Source: Actinomycetes bacterium
Lineage (GTDB): Bacteria > Actinomycetota > Actinomycetes > Mycobacteriales > Mycobacteriaceae
Reading direction: 5' to 3'
DNA length: 64,000 bases
Assembly (NCBI GenBank): GCA_023418505.1
Contig: JAEZZR010000015.1
Location: 62,001-126,000, forward strand
The position numbers were made by a program, and so were the translations under genes. Positions 33,837-43,500 of the stretch are shown one piece after another (position 1 is the first letter of the stretch; every line of letters starts with the position of its first letter). The notes below the pieces were generated by a model. The model was not told where the DNA came from. It did no database searches and worked only from the letters and a program-made list of their open reading frames with translations.

Positions 33837-35096
33837 GTGATTCAACGCCGCTCTAAACCCTCACCCATTCCTCACGAGATCTGGGTGCTGGTTGGGGCGG
33901 CGTTTATTATTGCGTTGGGGTTCGGCTTGATCTCGCCGATCTTGCCGCAGTATGCGCGCAGTTTTGAGGTTTCTATTTTCGCAGCTAGCGCTGCGGTAAG
34001 TGCGTTCGCGTTTTTCCGCCTGCTGTTCGCCCCGGTTTCCGGACGTCTGGTTGATAGTGTGGGTTACCGTCGCACGTACGTTACGGGGCTGACGATCGTT
34101 GCGGTCTCCGCGATCCTCGTTGGCCTGTCCCAATCGTATTGGCAGCTGATTGCATTTCGCGCCCTCGGTGGTATCGGTTCGACGATGTTTACCGTCTCTG
34201 CGATGGGGCTAATCGTGCGCATCTCACCGCCGGATGTACGTGGTCGCTGTTCGGCGGCCTATGGTTCGGCGTTTCTGCTGGGCAGCGTCTTCGGCCCCGT
34301 GCTTGGTGCCGCGCTCGGCCAGTTCGGTATGCGCCCACCGTTTTTCATCTACGGTGCGGGATTGTTGGTCGCCACTACGTTGGTAGCTGTTTTGCTTAAC
34401 GACGCTTCTCTGCGCCACCAGCCAGGAGAAACCGAACCCGCTCCGATGACGTTCGCCACCGCCTGGCGCATTCCTTCCTACAAAGCAGCACTGCTGGGTG
34501 GCTTTGCTAATGGGTGGTCGAATTTCGGCGTGCGGGTAGCCATTGTCCCGCTGTTCGCCGCTTCTTTATTCAGCGCAGCCGGTGGCTCCACCGATCAGAC
34601 CAGCCACTACGGCTCGAGTAACGCCACTGCAACCGCCGGTCTGGCGTTGACCGCCTTTGCCATAGGCAACGTGATCGCCTTGCAGTTTTCGGGCAAGCTA
34701 TCGGATTCCATCGGTAGGAAACCAGTTGTCGTTGCCGGTTTTGCCATCAATGGCCTGTTTACTGCACTGCTTGGTTTTTCCTCAGCTGCTTGGGTGTTGC
34801 TGGCGGTATGTGTGATCGCAGGCTTTGGTGCCGGGATGTTAAACCCCAGCCAGCAGGCCGCAGTCGCCGATATCATCGGCGGGCAGCGCTCTGGTGGCAA
34901 AGTGTTGGCGGCCTATCAGATGGCTCAAGATAGTGGAGCGATTTTAGGGCCCTTAGCCGTTGGTTTGATCGCCGATCAGATGGGCTACACAGTTGGCTTT
35001 GTTGTTTGTGGTGCTATAAGCGCAGTTGCTCTCGTCGGCTGGCTAAATACCGGGGGTGCGCAGCAGGATGATAAAAAAATAGCTGTGAGGGCGTAG
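33837..35096 (+). CDS. MFS transporter, drug/proton antiporter type
   Basis: This 419-residue protein has twelve membrane helices and the major facilitator loop motif GRLVDSVGYRRTYV (GxLaDrxGrrr-like) between helices 2 and 3, with a related GKLSDSIGRKPVVV in the second half. The central loop after helix 6 is longer than usual and polar (ETEPAPMTFATAWRIPSYKA). These features fit a DHA1-type drug:proton antiporter, but the substrate cannot be read from sequence. GTG 33837 is preferred; TTG 33831 two codons earlier is possible. The gene is 85 bases after the protease gene with no terminator visible between them. A short dyad (AGTAAAA/TTTTACT at 35122-35150) follows its stop. Confidence 0.85.
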   Translation: MIQRRSKPSPIPHEIWVLVGAAFIIALGFGLISPILPQYARSFEVSIFAASAAVSAFAFFRLLFAPVSGRLVDSVGYRRTYVTGLTIVAVSAILVGLSQSYWQLIAFRALGGIGSTMFTVSAMGLIVRISPPDVRGRCSAAYGSAFLLGSVFGPVLGAALGQFGMRPPFFIYGAGLLVATTLVAVLLNDASLRHQPGETEPAPMTFATAWRIPSYKAALLGGFANGWSNFGVRVAIVPLFAASLFSAAGGSTDQTSHYGSSNATATAGLALTAFAIGNVIALQFSGKLSDSIGRKPVVVAGFAINGLFTALLGFSSAAWVLLAVCVIAGFGAGMLNPSQQAAVADIIGGQRSGGKVLAAYQMAQDSGAILGPLAVGLIADQMGYTVGFVVCGAISAVALVGWLNTGGAQQDDKKIAVRA

Positions 35097-35121
35097 GCTG
35101 ATTAAACGTGCCTCAGACAGT

Positions 35122-35151
35122 AGTAAAAGACACCAAGCAAGGTTTTTACTA
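35122..35151 (+). terminator. Weak hairpin after the MFS gene
   Basis: TAGTAAAA and TTTTACTA form a stem of about eight base pairs around a loop of about 14 bases, followed by no long T run. It may terminate the MFS transcript or be part of the long leader of the next gene. Confidence 0.4.
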
Positions 35152-35170
35152 GTGCTGCCGGCGCGCCTGT

Positions 35171-35356
35171 TATAAAGCTGCTGGATCAAGGCAGCAAAAT
35201 TCGAGGGGAAAATCATTTGCTGCAGCCGGGTAAACCAGCCGGAGGCACATGGGCGGATCGATGCGATCCAGTAAATAAGTTTGGGAAACTCACCAGAATA
35301 AAAAGCGTGAGTATTTTATACGGCCGAAATTAATCTCGGCTAGGGAAGAAGCTCAG
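35171..35356 (+). ncRNA. Structured 5' leader of the DEAD-box helicase gene
   Basis: The gap before the helicase gene (35097-35356) has no supportable coding region but is dense in dyads. After a possible -10 box TATAAA (35171-35176) come: GCTGC 35177-35181 with GCAGC 35191-35195; an alternative pairing GCAGCAAA 35191-35198 with TTTGCTGC 35216-35223; GGATCG 35255-35260 with CGATCC 35264-35269; ACTCAC 35288-35293 with GTGAGT 35307-35312; and GCCGA 35323-35327 with TCGGC 35336-35340, which lies against the GGGAAGAAG ribosome site. The first two pairings cannot form together, which is typical of a switching leader. No named riboswitch family is recognised. Confidence 0.5.
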
Positions 35357-37474
35357 ATGGGTAACGAAGAACAGAACTTCGACGAGCCAATTAACGTGGA
35401 AGACGTACTGGAAACCGCAGTACCCCACGAAGAAACTGAAGAAACTAATAAAGCTGCAGTAGTTGAAGAAACTGCAGATGAAGTAGCTGCAGATGAAGCA
35501 GCTGGCGACGAGGATCGCGAGCCTTCATTCGAAACTTTGAACCTTCCAGAAAAGGTTGTTGAGGCTGTTGCCAAGGTTGGTTTTGAAAAGCCATCGCCGA
35601 TTCAGGCAGCCACGATTCCAACTTTGATGGAAGGAAATGACGTTGTTGGTCTGGCACAGACCGGTACCGGTAAGACGGCGGCTTTTGCGCTTCCAATCTT
35701 GTCGCGTATTAACGTCGACCAGCGCAAACCACAAGCTCTGGTACTCGCGCCTACTCGCGAATTGGCGCTGCAGGTAGCAGATAGCTTCCAGTCTTTTGCT
35801 GATCACTTGGGCAAGATCAATGTGCTGCCAATTTATGGTGGCCAGTCTTATGGCATCCAGTTGTCCGGTTTGCGTCGTGGTGCGCAGGTGATTGTTGGTA
35901 CCCCAGGTCGTGTGATTGACCACCTGGAAAAGGGCAGCCTGGATATCTCTGACCTGCGTTTCCTGGTGCTCGACGAAGCCGACGAAATGCTGCAGATGGG
36001 ATTCCAAGAGGATGTGGAACGCATCCTTGCCGATACTCCAGATGACAAGCAGACGGCATTATTTTCTGCCACGATGCCGGCCGCTATTCGCCGGTTGTCG
36101 AAGCAGTACTTGACGGATCCGGAAGAAATTACCGTCAAGTCGGAGACCCGCACCGCGGACAACATCACCCAGAAGTTCTTGATGGTCAGCCAGCGCAACA
36201 AGCTGGATGCACTGACCCGAATTCTGGAAGTGGAAGAATTCGAAGCCATGATCGTGTTCGTGCGCACCAAGCACGAGACCGAGGAACTGGCAGAAAAGCT
36301 CCGCGCCCGTGGTCACGGTGCGCAGGCGATCAACGGCGATATTCCACAGAGCCAGCGTGAGCGCACCATCGATCAGCTCAAAGATGGGCGCCTAGATATT
36401 TTGGTAGCTACCGACGTAGCTGCTCGTGGCCTGGACGTAGACCGTATCTCGCATGTGCTGAATTACGATATTCCGCACGACACCGAGTCTTATGTGCACC
36501 GCATCGGCCGCACCGGCCGCGCGGGTCGTTCCGGCCAGGCGCTGTTGTTTGTCACGCCACGCGAGGGACGTCTGCTGCGTTCCATCGAGCGTGCGACGAA
36601 GTCTTCGCTGACCGAACTGCATCTGCCCACGGTTGATGAAGTCAACGAATCGCGCAAGCAGAAGTTCGCTAACGCCATTTCCGAGGCGCTTGCCGACGAT
36701 CAGATCGACATTTTCCGCGATCTGATCACCTCTTATGCCGAAGAATATGAAACTCCAGTGACGGATATTGCTGCCGCTTTGGCCACGATGTCTCAGTCCG
36801 ATGAGTTCTACATGAAAGAGCCAGAGCGTGCCCGCCGCGGACGTGATCGCGACCGTGACCGTTTTGAGCGCGAGCGTGGCGACGGACGCGGCCGCGACGG
36901 TCGATCCCGTGGTCAGCGTGAAGGCAAGCGCGCACAGCGTGCGAAGTTCGACCGCGAAGGCATGGCCACCTATCGCATTAGCGTGGGGCGTCGTCAGCAT
37001 ATTCGCCCAGGTGCGATCGTCGGCGCGATCGCCAATGAGGGCGGGCTGAATTCGCAGGACTTCGGCCATATCGATATCCGAGGCAGCCACACGTTGGTGG
37101 AATTGCCAGCAAACTTGCCGCAGGAAGTATTCGATAATTTGGCCGATACTCGGATCTCTGGCCAGCTAATTCAGTTACAGCTGGATGATGGCAGCGGCGA
37201 TTCGGATGATGATTTCGGTGGCCGCCGTGGTGGTTACCGAGGTGGCGGACAGCGCCAGCGCCGTGGAAGCCGTAGCGATCGAGGTGACCGTTATGAGCGC
37301 GGTGGCCGTAACCGTTCTGACGACCGCCGTGGCGGTCGGGGACGTCGTGACGATTGGAATGATCGACCACGCCGAGATGACCGCCGGGACGACCGTCGTG
37401 ATGACCGCCGTGGTGGCCGTGGCCGCGACCGTTCTTTCGGTGATGATCGCCGCGAAGGACGTCGCGACCGATAA
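35357..37474 (+). CDS. deaD: DEAD-box ATP-dependent RNA helicase (DeaD/CsdA type)
   Basis: This 705-residue enzyme unwinds structured RNA during ribosome assembly and mRNA decay, especially in the cold. After an acidic 55-residue start come the Q motif (PSPIQAATIP), AQTGTGKTAAFA, PTRELAL, VLDEADEML, FSATMP, IVFVRTKHETEELAEKL and HRIGRTGRAGR. A DbpA-like RNA-binding domain (about 535-605, YRISVGRRQHIRPGAIVGAIANEGG) follows and then an Arg/Gly/Asp-rich tail of about 90 residues that should bind RNA non-specifically. ATG 35357 is preceded by GGGAAGAAG. A long structured leader and a strong terminator surround the gene. Two short tandem duplications sit in the N-terminal coding region and one just after the stop. 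Confidence 0.94.
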   Translation: MGNEEQNFDEPINVEDVLETAVPHEETEETNKAAVVEETADEVAADEAAGDEDREPSFETLNLPEKVVEAVAKVGFEKPSPIQAATIPTLMEGNDVVGLAQTGTGKTAAFALPILSRINVDQRKPQALVLAPTRELALQVADSFQSFADHLGKINVLPIYGGQSYGIQLSGLRRGAQVIVGTPGRVIDHLEKGSLDISDLRFLVLDEADEMLQMGFQEDVERILADTPDDKQTALFSATMPAAIRRLSKQYLTDPEEITVKSETRTADNITQKFLMVSQRNKLDALTRILEVEEFEAMIVFVRTKHETEELAEKLRARGHGAQAINGDIPQSQRERTIDQLKDGRLDILVATDVAARGLDVDRISHVLNYDIPHDTESYVHRIGRTGRAGRSGQALLFVTPREGRLLRSIERATKSSLTELHLPTVDEVNESRKQKFANAISEALADDQIDIFRDLITSYAEEYETPVTDIAAALATMSQSDEFYMKEPERARRGRDRDRDRFERERGDGRGRDGRSRGQREGKRAQRAKFDREGMATYRISVGRRQHIRPGAIVGAIANEGGLNSQDFGHIDIRGSHTLVELPANLPQEVFDNLADTRISGQLIQLQLDDGSGDSDDDFGGRRGGYRGGGQRQRRGSRSDRGDRYERGGRNRSDDRRGGRGRRDDWNDRPRRDDRRDDRRDDRRGGRGRDRSFGDDRREGRRDR
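35429..35503 (+). repeat. Two in-frame tandem duplications in the deaD N-terminus
   Basis: GAAGAAACT is doubled at 35429-35446, and GCAGATGAAGTAGCT is followed by a near copy at 35474-35503. They lengthen the acidic N-terminal tail as EETEET and ADEVAADEAA. The tail lies before the helicase core and is probably tolerant to length change. Confidence 0.8.
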
Positions 37475-37479
37475 ATCGC

Positions 37480-37499
37480 AGCGTTAGATAGCGTTGGAT
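37480..37499. repeat. 10-bp tandem duplication after the deaD stop
   Basis: AGCGTTAGAT is followed by AGCGTTGGAT, directly downstream of the helicase stop codon and upstream of its terminator. Confidence 0.75.
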
Positions 37500-37504
37500 A
37501 AAAG

Positions 37505-37550
37505 AAAAACCGAGGGTTTGATGCATCGATGGTGCATCACCCTCGGTTTT
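37505..37550 (+). terminator. Intrinsic terminator after deaD
   Basis: AAACCGAGGG at the left and CCCTCGGTTTT at the right bracket an inner stem TGATGCA/TGCATCA, giving a long hairpin with a T run on the plus strand and an A run at its foot. It terminates deaD and can also serve the convergent membrane-protein gene. Confidence 0.9.
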
Positions 37551-37622
37551 GTAGTTTTAGGCGGTGCTAGTAGGGGCTGCTAGCAGCTTCGCGTCGCTAT
37601 TTAGGCAGCTACGCGTCACCTT

Positions 37623-38123
37623 CTAGATGAAGAACATCAATACGGCGATGGCCAACCACAGAGCGTTGAAAATGCCGGAGAACATTGCCAGCTGGCCTTT
37701 TGCCTTCTTCCAATCTAGGGAAGCAGCTTGTTCTTGGCGCTTCTTGAAGGCGGTGTCCTTGGCAGACTCGTCTTCGTCGGCAACACCTAGGCCAGCAAGC
37801 ATGACGCGCTGGCGTGGCACGATAACGAAGAACAGCAGTGCCCAGGCGATCACAGCCAACAGAATCGAAGTGTGAATGATGCCGTTGGTGCCGTACAGCG
37901 ACAGGTCGGTGAACATGAAGCCGATACCCAGCAATGGCACTAGCAGGGAGAAGAAGCCATAAGTACGGCAGATGGCGTGCATGGTGCGGGCGCCACCGAT
38001 GGTGCCAGTTTCACCGTTGTGTGCAGCAAGCGCTAGTTTCGGGAACATCGAGGTGGCAACAGCTACCGGGCCGAGTAGCAAAATCGCTGCCACAACATGG
38101 GCGATTAATAGAATTTGATCCAT
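37623..38123 (-). CDS. Four-helix membrane protein (DUF2269-like)
   Basis: The 166-residue protein has membrane segments near residues 5-25, 58-80, 84-104 and 142-165, with a charged loop KRQEQAASLDWKKAKGQ before the last. The AHVVAAILLLGPVAVATSMFP start resembles DUF2269-type proteins, but the match is only suggestive. No metal-binding or catalytic motif is evident apart from His-8, which is in the first helix. It stands alone between the deaD terminator and the HNH nuclease gene. The start ATG is on the complement of 38121-38123 without a strong ribosome site. Function unknown. Confidence 0.7.
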   Translation of the reverse strand: MDQILLIAHVVAAILLLGPVAVATSMFPKLALAAHNGETGTIGGARTMHAICRTYGFFSLLVPLLGIGFMFTDLSLYGTNGIIHTSILLAVIAWALLFFVIVPRQRVMLAGLGVADEDESAKDTAFKKRQEQAASLDWKKAKGQLAMFSGIFNALWLAIAVLMFFI

Positions 38124-38202
38124 GGCAATCGAGTCTAAAAGCTTGCACCCACAGTTCGCGAATTATGGGTAATTACATTTATAGAAGCGTTTAATCGCCA
38201 GT

Positions 38203-38826
38203 TCATTCACCCCGAATACCACAGCCACCAGCAAGCGCTTGCCAATCAGCAGCAGATACCGGTAACTCCCATCGAATGGCTACCTGCAAATACTGTTTGC
38301 TGTAGTCGCATCTCAGTGCAGTCGAGCGCCCGTCGGGCATCCATTCTGCTGGCGTGTGATCGGATTTTGCGCGGTTCACCGCAGCAGCAGTTGGCAGCAG
38401 GTTCAGTTTAATATCATTAGCGAATTCAGTGCGCTGTGTGGCAGTCCAGAACGCAGCACCAAAGTCCCAGGCTGCGGCCAGGGGATAGACATGATCGATA
38501 TCTACGTCGAGCGGATCGAGCATTTCGCCCGTATACGGATCAGATGCATCCCGCTCTCCCACGGCACCACAGGAACCACCAAACCAGCGAACCATCACAG
38601 CTTGCCGCGTATTACAGCTACCTTTCATACCCCAGCCACCGCCGAATTCAGCCCGAGAGTAACCGATAATTGTTTGGCGCTTTTCTACCACCGATACTTG
38701 GCTCAACAGCGCTGCAACTTCGGCACGTGCCGGCGGCGGCCTGCCGTCGTAAAGCAAAAAAGATACTCCCACCAGCAAGCAGAAAAGTACTGCTACTAGG
38801 GGAGCGATCTTGATTCGAGTTCTCAC
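38203..38826 (-). CDS. Secreted HNH nuclease (DUF1524/GmrSD-type fold)
   Basis: This 207-residue protein begins with a signal-like segment (RIKIAPLVAVLFCLLVGVSFLLY) and carries the DUF1524 HNH core: VDIDHVYPLAAAWDFGAAFW (Asp-His pair), a following NDIKLNLLPTAAAVNRAKSDH with the conserved Asn residues, and a P-x-x-W element. Four cysteines are present, enough for two disulfides, which suits an extracellular enzyme. The start is GTG at 38826. Exported DUF1524 nucleases are common in actinobacteria and may scavenge DNA, act in competition or damage rival DNA. No immunity gene is recognisable next door, although the small membrane protein at 37623 is adjacent. Confidence 0.84.
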   Translation of the reverse strand: MRTRIKIAPLVAVLFCLLVGVSFLLYDGRPPPARAEVAALLSQVSVVEKRQTIIGYSRAEFGGGWGMKGSCNTRQAVMVRWFGGSCGAVGERDASDPYTGEMLDPLDVDIDHVYPLAAAWDFGAAFWTATQRTEFANDIKLNLLPTAAAVNRAKSDHTPAEWMPDGRSTALRCDYSKQYLQVAIRWELPVSAADWQALAGGCGIRGE

Positions 38827-38882
38827 GTCAGGTGTAGACGCACGCTTGGCACAAATGGTTCCATGTGAGAACTCCTAAAAGC

Positions 38883-40400
38883 TTACTGTCGCACCAGCTC
38901 CTCGGCTTTGCGGAATTCGGCGATCGTGGCCTCGGAAGGCTTCGCGGTAAGCAAGCACACCACCACCATGGCAACAGCAGCAGCTGCGACACCAGGCACG
39001 ATTTCGTAGAGCGTCTCGGACAGCGGCGACATACCCCACGCGAACGACACCACCGCACCGCTGACCATGCCCGCCAGCGCACCGGAAGCATTCAGGCGCG
39101 GCCAGTACAGCGAGGCCAGAATCACCGGACCAAATGCCGAGCCGAAGCCCGCCCACGCAAAGCCCACCAAACCCAGGATGGAGCTTTGCGGGTTAGCTGC
39201 GATCAGCGCCGCAACAATAGCAACCAGCGCCACCGCCACCCGCGAGAGCTGCATGTAGGTATTCGGACGCAGGGACTTGTTGATCACGCCCTTGAAGAGG
39301 TCTTCGATTAACGCTGACGACGACACCAGCAACTGCGACGAAATCGTGGACATAATAGCGGCCAGTACCGCGGTGAGAATCAGCCCTGCGGTCAGAGGGT
39401 GGAACAGGATGCGAGTCATATCTAGGAAGATCGTCTCGTAGGCTTCCGTATCGGTGACCGTTGCTTCGCGGTTAGCGAAAAATGCCGTACCGATCACACC
39501 CACGAATACCGCGCCTACCATGCAGAGCACCTGCCAGCCGACACCCCAACGGCGGCCCTGTCGTGCGTCGTGAGCCGAGCGCAATGCCATAAAGCGCACG
39601 ATGATGTGGGGCTGGCCGAAGTACCCCAGACCCCAACCAAGCAGGCCAATAATGGTGATTGCGGGGATGCCAGTAAACAGGTTGAAGTACTCGTGGTTTA
39701 CTTCCGAGCCGGAGCCTTGGTAGGTGTGCTCAGCTGGCCAGGTAAGAATCGTGCTGGCAGACAGATCCGAAGAAAGAGAAATAAACGCCACCAACGGCAC
39801 CAGCAGCAGTGCGAGGAACATTAAAATGCCCTGCACAGTATCGGTGTAGGACACCGCCAGGAAGCCACCGAAGAGCGTATAGGCCACGGTGATACCAGCG
39901 ACGATCAACATGCCAGTGAGGTAATTGCCGTCGAAAGTGGACTCCCAATAACGTCCGCCAGCAACCATGCCGGAGGAGACGTAGAAGGTAAAGAACACCA
40001 GAATGATCAAACCAGCGATCACGCGGATCAGTTTGGTCTTGGCCTTTAGGCGGGTCTCTAAAAAGGACGGAATCGTAATCGAATTACGCGCAATCTTGGA
40101 GTAGCTACGCAGCCGCGGGGCAGTAAGCCGCCAGTTTGCCCAGGCGCCAATGCACAGGCCAATGGCAATCCACGTTTGGTTGAAGCCTGCTAAATAAATC
40201 GCACCAGGCAGCCCCATCAGTAGCCAACCGGACATATCCGATGCACCCGCAGAAAGTGCCGCTACGAAAGGGTGGAGCTTGCGGCCGGCAAGCATGTAAT
40301 CGTCGTATTCTTTTGTCTTACGCCAGCCGGTGTAGCCGATATACACCATGAGCAATAAGTAGATGAATAGGGCGATCAGGAACCAAGAATGTTGGCTCAC
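38883..40400 (-). CDS. putP: Sodium/proline symporter PutP
   Basis: PutP imports proline with sodium ions. The 505-residue protein has the solute:sodium symporter fold of about thirteen helices. Recognisable are LSAGASDMSGWLLMGLPGA in the second helix, VAVISYTDTVQGILMFLALL-like sodium-site residues (AVSYTDTVQG), GYFGQPHIIVRFMAL and AAIMSTISSQLLVSSSALIEDLF, which is nearly diagnostic for PutP. The start is GTG at 40400 behind AAGGAGAG at seven bases. The gene is divergent from the SNF2 helicase gene and the intervening 161 bases hold two palindromes. The hydrophobic C-terminus ends in a short charged tail. Confidence 0.94.
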   Translation of the reverse strand: MSQHSWFLIALFIYLLLMVYIGYTGWRKTKEYDDYMLAGRKLHPFVAALSAGASDMSGWLLMGLPGAIYLAGFNQTWIAIGLCIGAWANWRLTAPRLRSYSKIARNSITIPSFLETRLKAKTKLIRVIAGLIILVFFTFYVSSGMVAGGRYWESTFDGNYLTGMLIVAGITVAYTLFGGFLAVSYTDTVQGILMFLALLLVPLVAFISLSSDLSASTILTWPAEHTYQGSGSEVNHEYFNLFTGIPAITIIGLLGWGLGYFGQPHIIVRFMALRSAHDARQGRRWGVGWQVLCMVGAVFVGVIGTAFFANREATVTDTEAYETIFLDMTRILFHPLTAGLILTAVLAAIMSTISSQLLVSSSALIEDLFKGVINKSLRPNTYMQLSRVAVALVAIVAALIAANPQSSILGLVGFAWAGFGSAFGPVILASLYWPRLNASGALAGMVSGAVVSFAWGMSPLSETLYEIVPGVAAAAVAMVVVCLLTAKPSEATIAEFRKAEELVRQ

Positions 40401-40439
40401 TTGAATCTCTCCTTATATCTAGATTGCGTTCATTGCGTC

Positions 40440-40513
40440 CGCCTTAAGGCGTGAATGATTAGTCGCGGGGCGCGAAGCTATTTCAAACCCTAGGGGTTAA
40501 CCCTAAGGGGTGC
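40440..40513. promoter_or_regulatory. Palindromes in the putP/SNF2 divergent control region
   Basis: CGCCTTAAGGCG (40440-40451) is a perfect 12-bp palindrome. A second imperfect 25-base dyad lies at 40488-40512, centred on GTTAAC, with arms ACCCTAGGGG and CCCTAAGGGG. Neither looks like a terminator, because the spacers are too short. The second lies about 50 bases upstream of the SNF2 start and about 90 bases from putP. A dimeric regulator of putP, the helicase operon or both is the simplest reading. Confidence 0.5.
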
Positions 40514-40561
40514 GGCCTAAATCTAAAATCTGAATCCGGCAAAGGTGGCACAATCAAGGAC

Positions 40562-43500
40562 GTGGTTGACAGAACTCCAGTAGCAAGCAGCAGTGCAGGT
40601 GCGCGGATTCGTAGCACCGGCACAAGGGATGCGTCTGCGCGCCCGGCTGCAGATTATTTGCTGCATGGATTGTGGCTGCCGGAGCGTGGTCTCTGCTTGT
40701 GGATCGAGCAGACAGAGAGGCGCAAAGTTCTGCCCAGCCAAACCGCAATTCCGTTCAATTACGCAGGTCGTAGCGTTTTCCAATTGCTCTCGGAGCGCCC
40801 AAACCGCCGGGAAAAGGTATGGCTGCAGGGCTCTTCTGGCGCAGTGATTCAACCTACGATTCCGGTGTGGAGTTTTGTTCCCGAGCACGCGGTGGCTGTG
40901 CTTACGGCGCTGCGGGAATACGCGCGCTTGCCGGAAATGGCACCTGATCTGCGGTTTTTAGTTCGCGTCGCTCAAGGTTTAGAGCGTTTTGCTTTGGCAG
41001 GTCGCGCAATGATCGGCGTGCGTTGGCAGCTGGGTAGCTGGTGGCCGCAGTGGCGCATGATGGAAGGCCTGGACGAATCGGCCTGGCTGGCACAGGTGCA
41101 CCAGACGATCCCTCCCGTGGTGCGGTTGAACGCTGGCGACGCAGGCCTAGACCATTTATTCGAACAAATTTTCCATTGGACCGTGAATCTTTTGCTTGCC
41201 GACGGCGCGCCGGGTGGCAGCTCTGTTGGGGGTCTGGCGCTAGAGCAGCGCCAAGGTTTTGTACGAGCGTTGCTGGAATCATCGGAGCTGCCACGGGCAA
41301 AGGCGGAGCTTTCTCGGGCATTTGCGCAGTGGCGCCGTAGCTGCGATGTAGACGAGCTACGGCTGCAATTGGTGATTACCGAGCCACCTGGTGGCGTGGA
41401 TGATTTAGCCGCTGATCCCGAACTGGACTTGGATGCCGATCAAGTGCATTCGGCTGCGCGCATCATGATGCAACACAAGCTGATGTGGCCGGTGGAAGTG
41501 TATTACCGCGTTGGCGTGAATGCACCGTTGCGGCTGACTCCGCAGCGGTGTACCGAAAGCTTGTTGCGGCAGTTACGAGTTCACCTGCAGCGGGCTCAGC
41601 AATTGTTCCCAGCGTTGCGTAGTGCGCCGGCCGTGGGTTTTGGGCTGGATTTGCTGCTAACTTCCGAGCAAGTTGTTGATCTAGTGACTAGCGGAGCGCA
41701 AAACCTACAGGCTGCTGGCATTGATGTCTTGGTGCCGAAAATCTGGACGGCTGTAGAGCCATCACTGAAGCTAGAAGCTAAAGTTGTGGAGACCGAGCCC
41801 ACTGGCTCTGCAGCGCGCTCAACGAAATCATTGTTGGGCTTCGACCAACTGGTGAACTACCGCTGGGAAATGGCCGTCGGAGAGATGACCTTATCGCCTG
41901 CAGAGGTTAACTCTTTGATGCGCTCCACCACGGGGCTAGTAAAAATTCGCGACCAATGGATCCATGCCGGATCCGAGGCTGCGCATCGGGTGGTGCGTTT
42001 CTTAGAAGAGCAAACCGCAGCGGGCGAGGAGCTTGGTACTGGCGTCACTTCATTGCGCGAGCTCCGCGCTTCGGAAATGGAAGTACGTGAAGAGCATCCA
42101 GAGCTGTACGGTTCTGGCGCGGTTGCCGGTGATGGTGACGGCGCTAGCAATCCGCAAAGCAGTACCCAAAGTGCTGCCCAACCGGATTGGCTCGCAGCTG
42201 TCGTTTCCGATGCCGCCGCAGATCAGCCAGAGCCCACGTTGCCAGAGTGGTTCGCTGGCCAATTGCGTCCGTACCAGCAGCGTGGATTCCAGTGGCTGGC
42301 GCAGATGTCGCACTCCGGTTTTGGTGCCGTGCTAGCCGATGACATGGGCTTAGGTAAAACTATCCAGATCCTGGCGCTGCTGGCGTACGAAAATTCTCCA
42401 GCCTTCGAGGAAGCCTATGCGCGCACGCCACAGCCAACACTGTTGGTGGTTCCCACGGTGGTGGTACATAACTGGGCCGCGGAGGCAAAACGCTTCGCCC
42501 CGGATTTAAAGGTGGGTTTGTGGCATGGTGCGAATCGTCCCGTCGGTGCAAAGATGGAGGAATTCATTACGAAGCACCAGGTAGTGATCACCACTCACGG
42601 GTTGCTCACCCGCAACATCGATGATTTGGCAGCCTTTGACTGGGAACACGTGATCGTCGACGAAGCCCAAGCGATTAAGAATTTGAACAGCAAGGCAGCA
42701 CAAGCCGTGCGTCGGGTGCCTACTCGGCATCGTATTGCGATGACTGGCACCCCGGTGGAAAACAATCTGGGCGAGCTCCACGCCATTTTGGATTTCGTAA
42801 ATCCGCAGATGCTCGGCTCGGCACGTAGTTTCCGCGCGCGTTTTGCTACCCCGATTGAGCGTGACGACGATCAACAAATGCGCGAGTATCTGCATTCTCT
42901 TACTGCGCCGTTTATTTTGCGTCGTATGAAAACGGATCCTGATATCGAGCTAGCTTTGCCAGAAAAGCGCGAAAATATCGTGGAGATTCACATGACTGCC
43001 GAGCAAGCGCTGCTGTACCAAAGCTGCGTGGACGAAATGGAACGTGCTGTTGCGGCAGCTGACGGTATCAGCAAGAAGGGCATCATTTTTGCGGCGATTA
43101 CGAAGCTGAAGCAGATTTGTAATCACCCAGCGCAATACAGCCACGATAGTTCTGATCTTTTTGCCCGTGGCCAGCATCGATCTGGCAAACTCGCGGAGCT
43201 GGAAAAAATCATCGACGCAGCAATTCTGGCCGGCGAGCAGGTATTAGTTTTCAGCCAGTTCGTGGAATTCGGCCGTATGATCATCCCGTGGCTCGAACAA
43301 CGCTTGGGTGTTACGGTGCCGTTTATCCACGGTGGGGTCAACGCCAAAGCACGAGCCAAAGCTATCGAAGAGTTTTCGCAAAGCCCGCAGGACTTCCCGG
43401 TTATGATGCTGTCGACGATGGCAGCTGGCGTGGGCATCAACTTAGTCAGCGCCAATCACGTGGTGCATCTGGATCGTTGGTGGAACCCGGCAGTAGAAAA

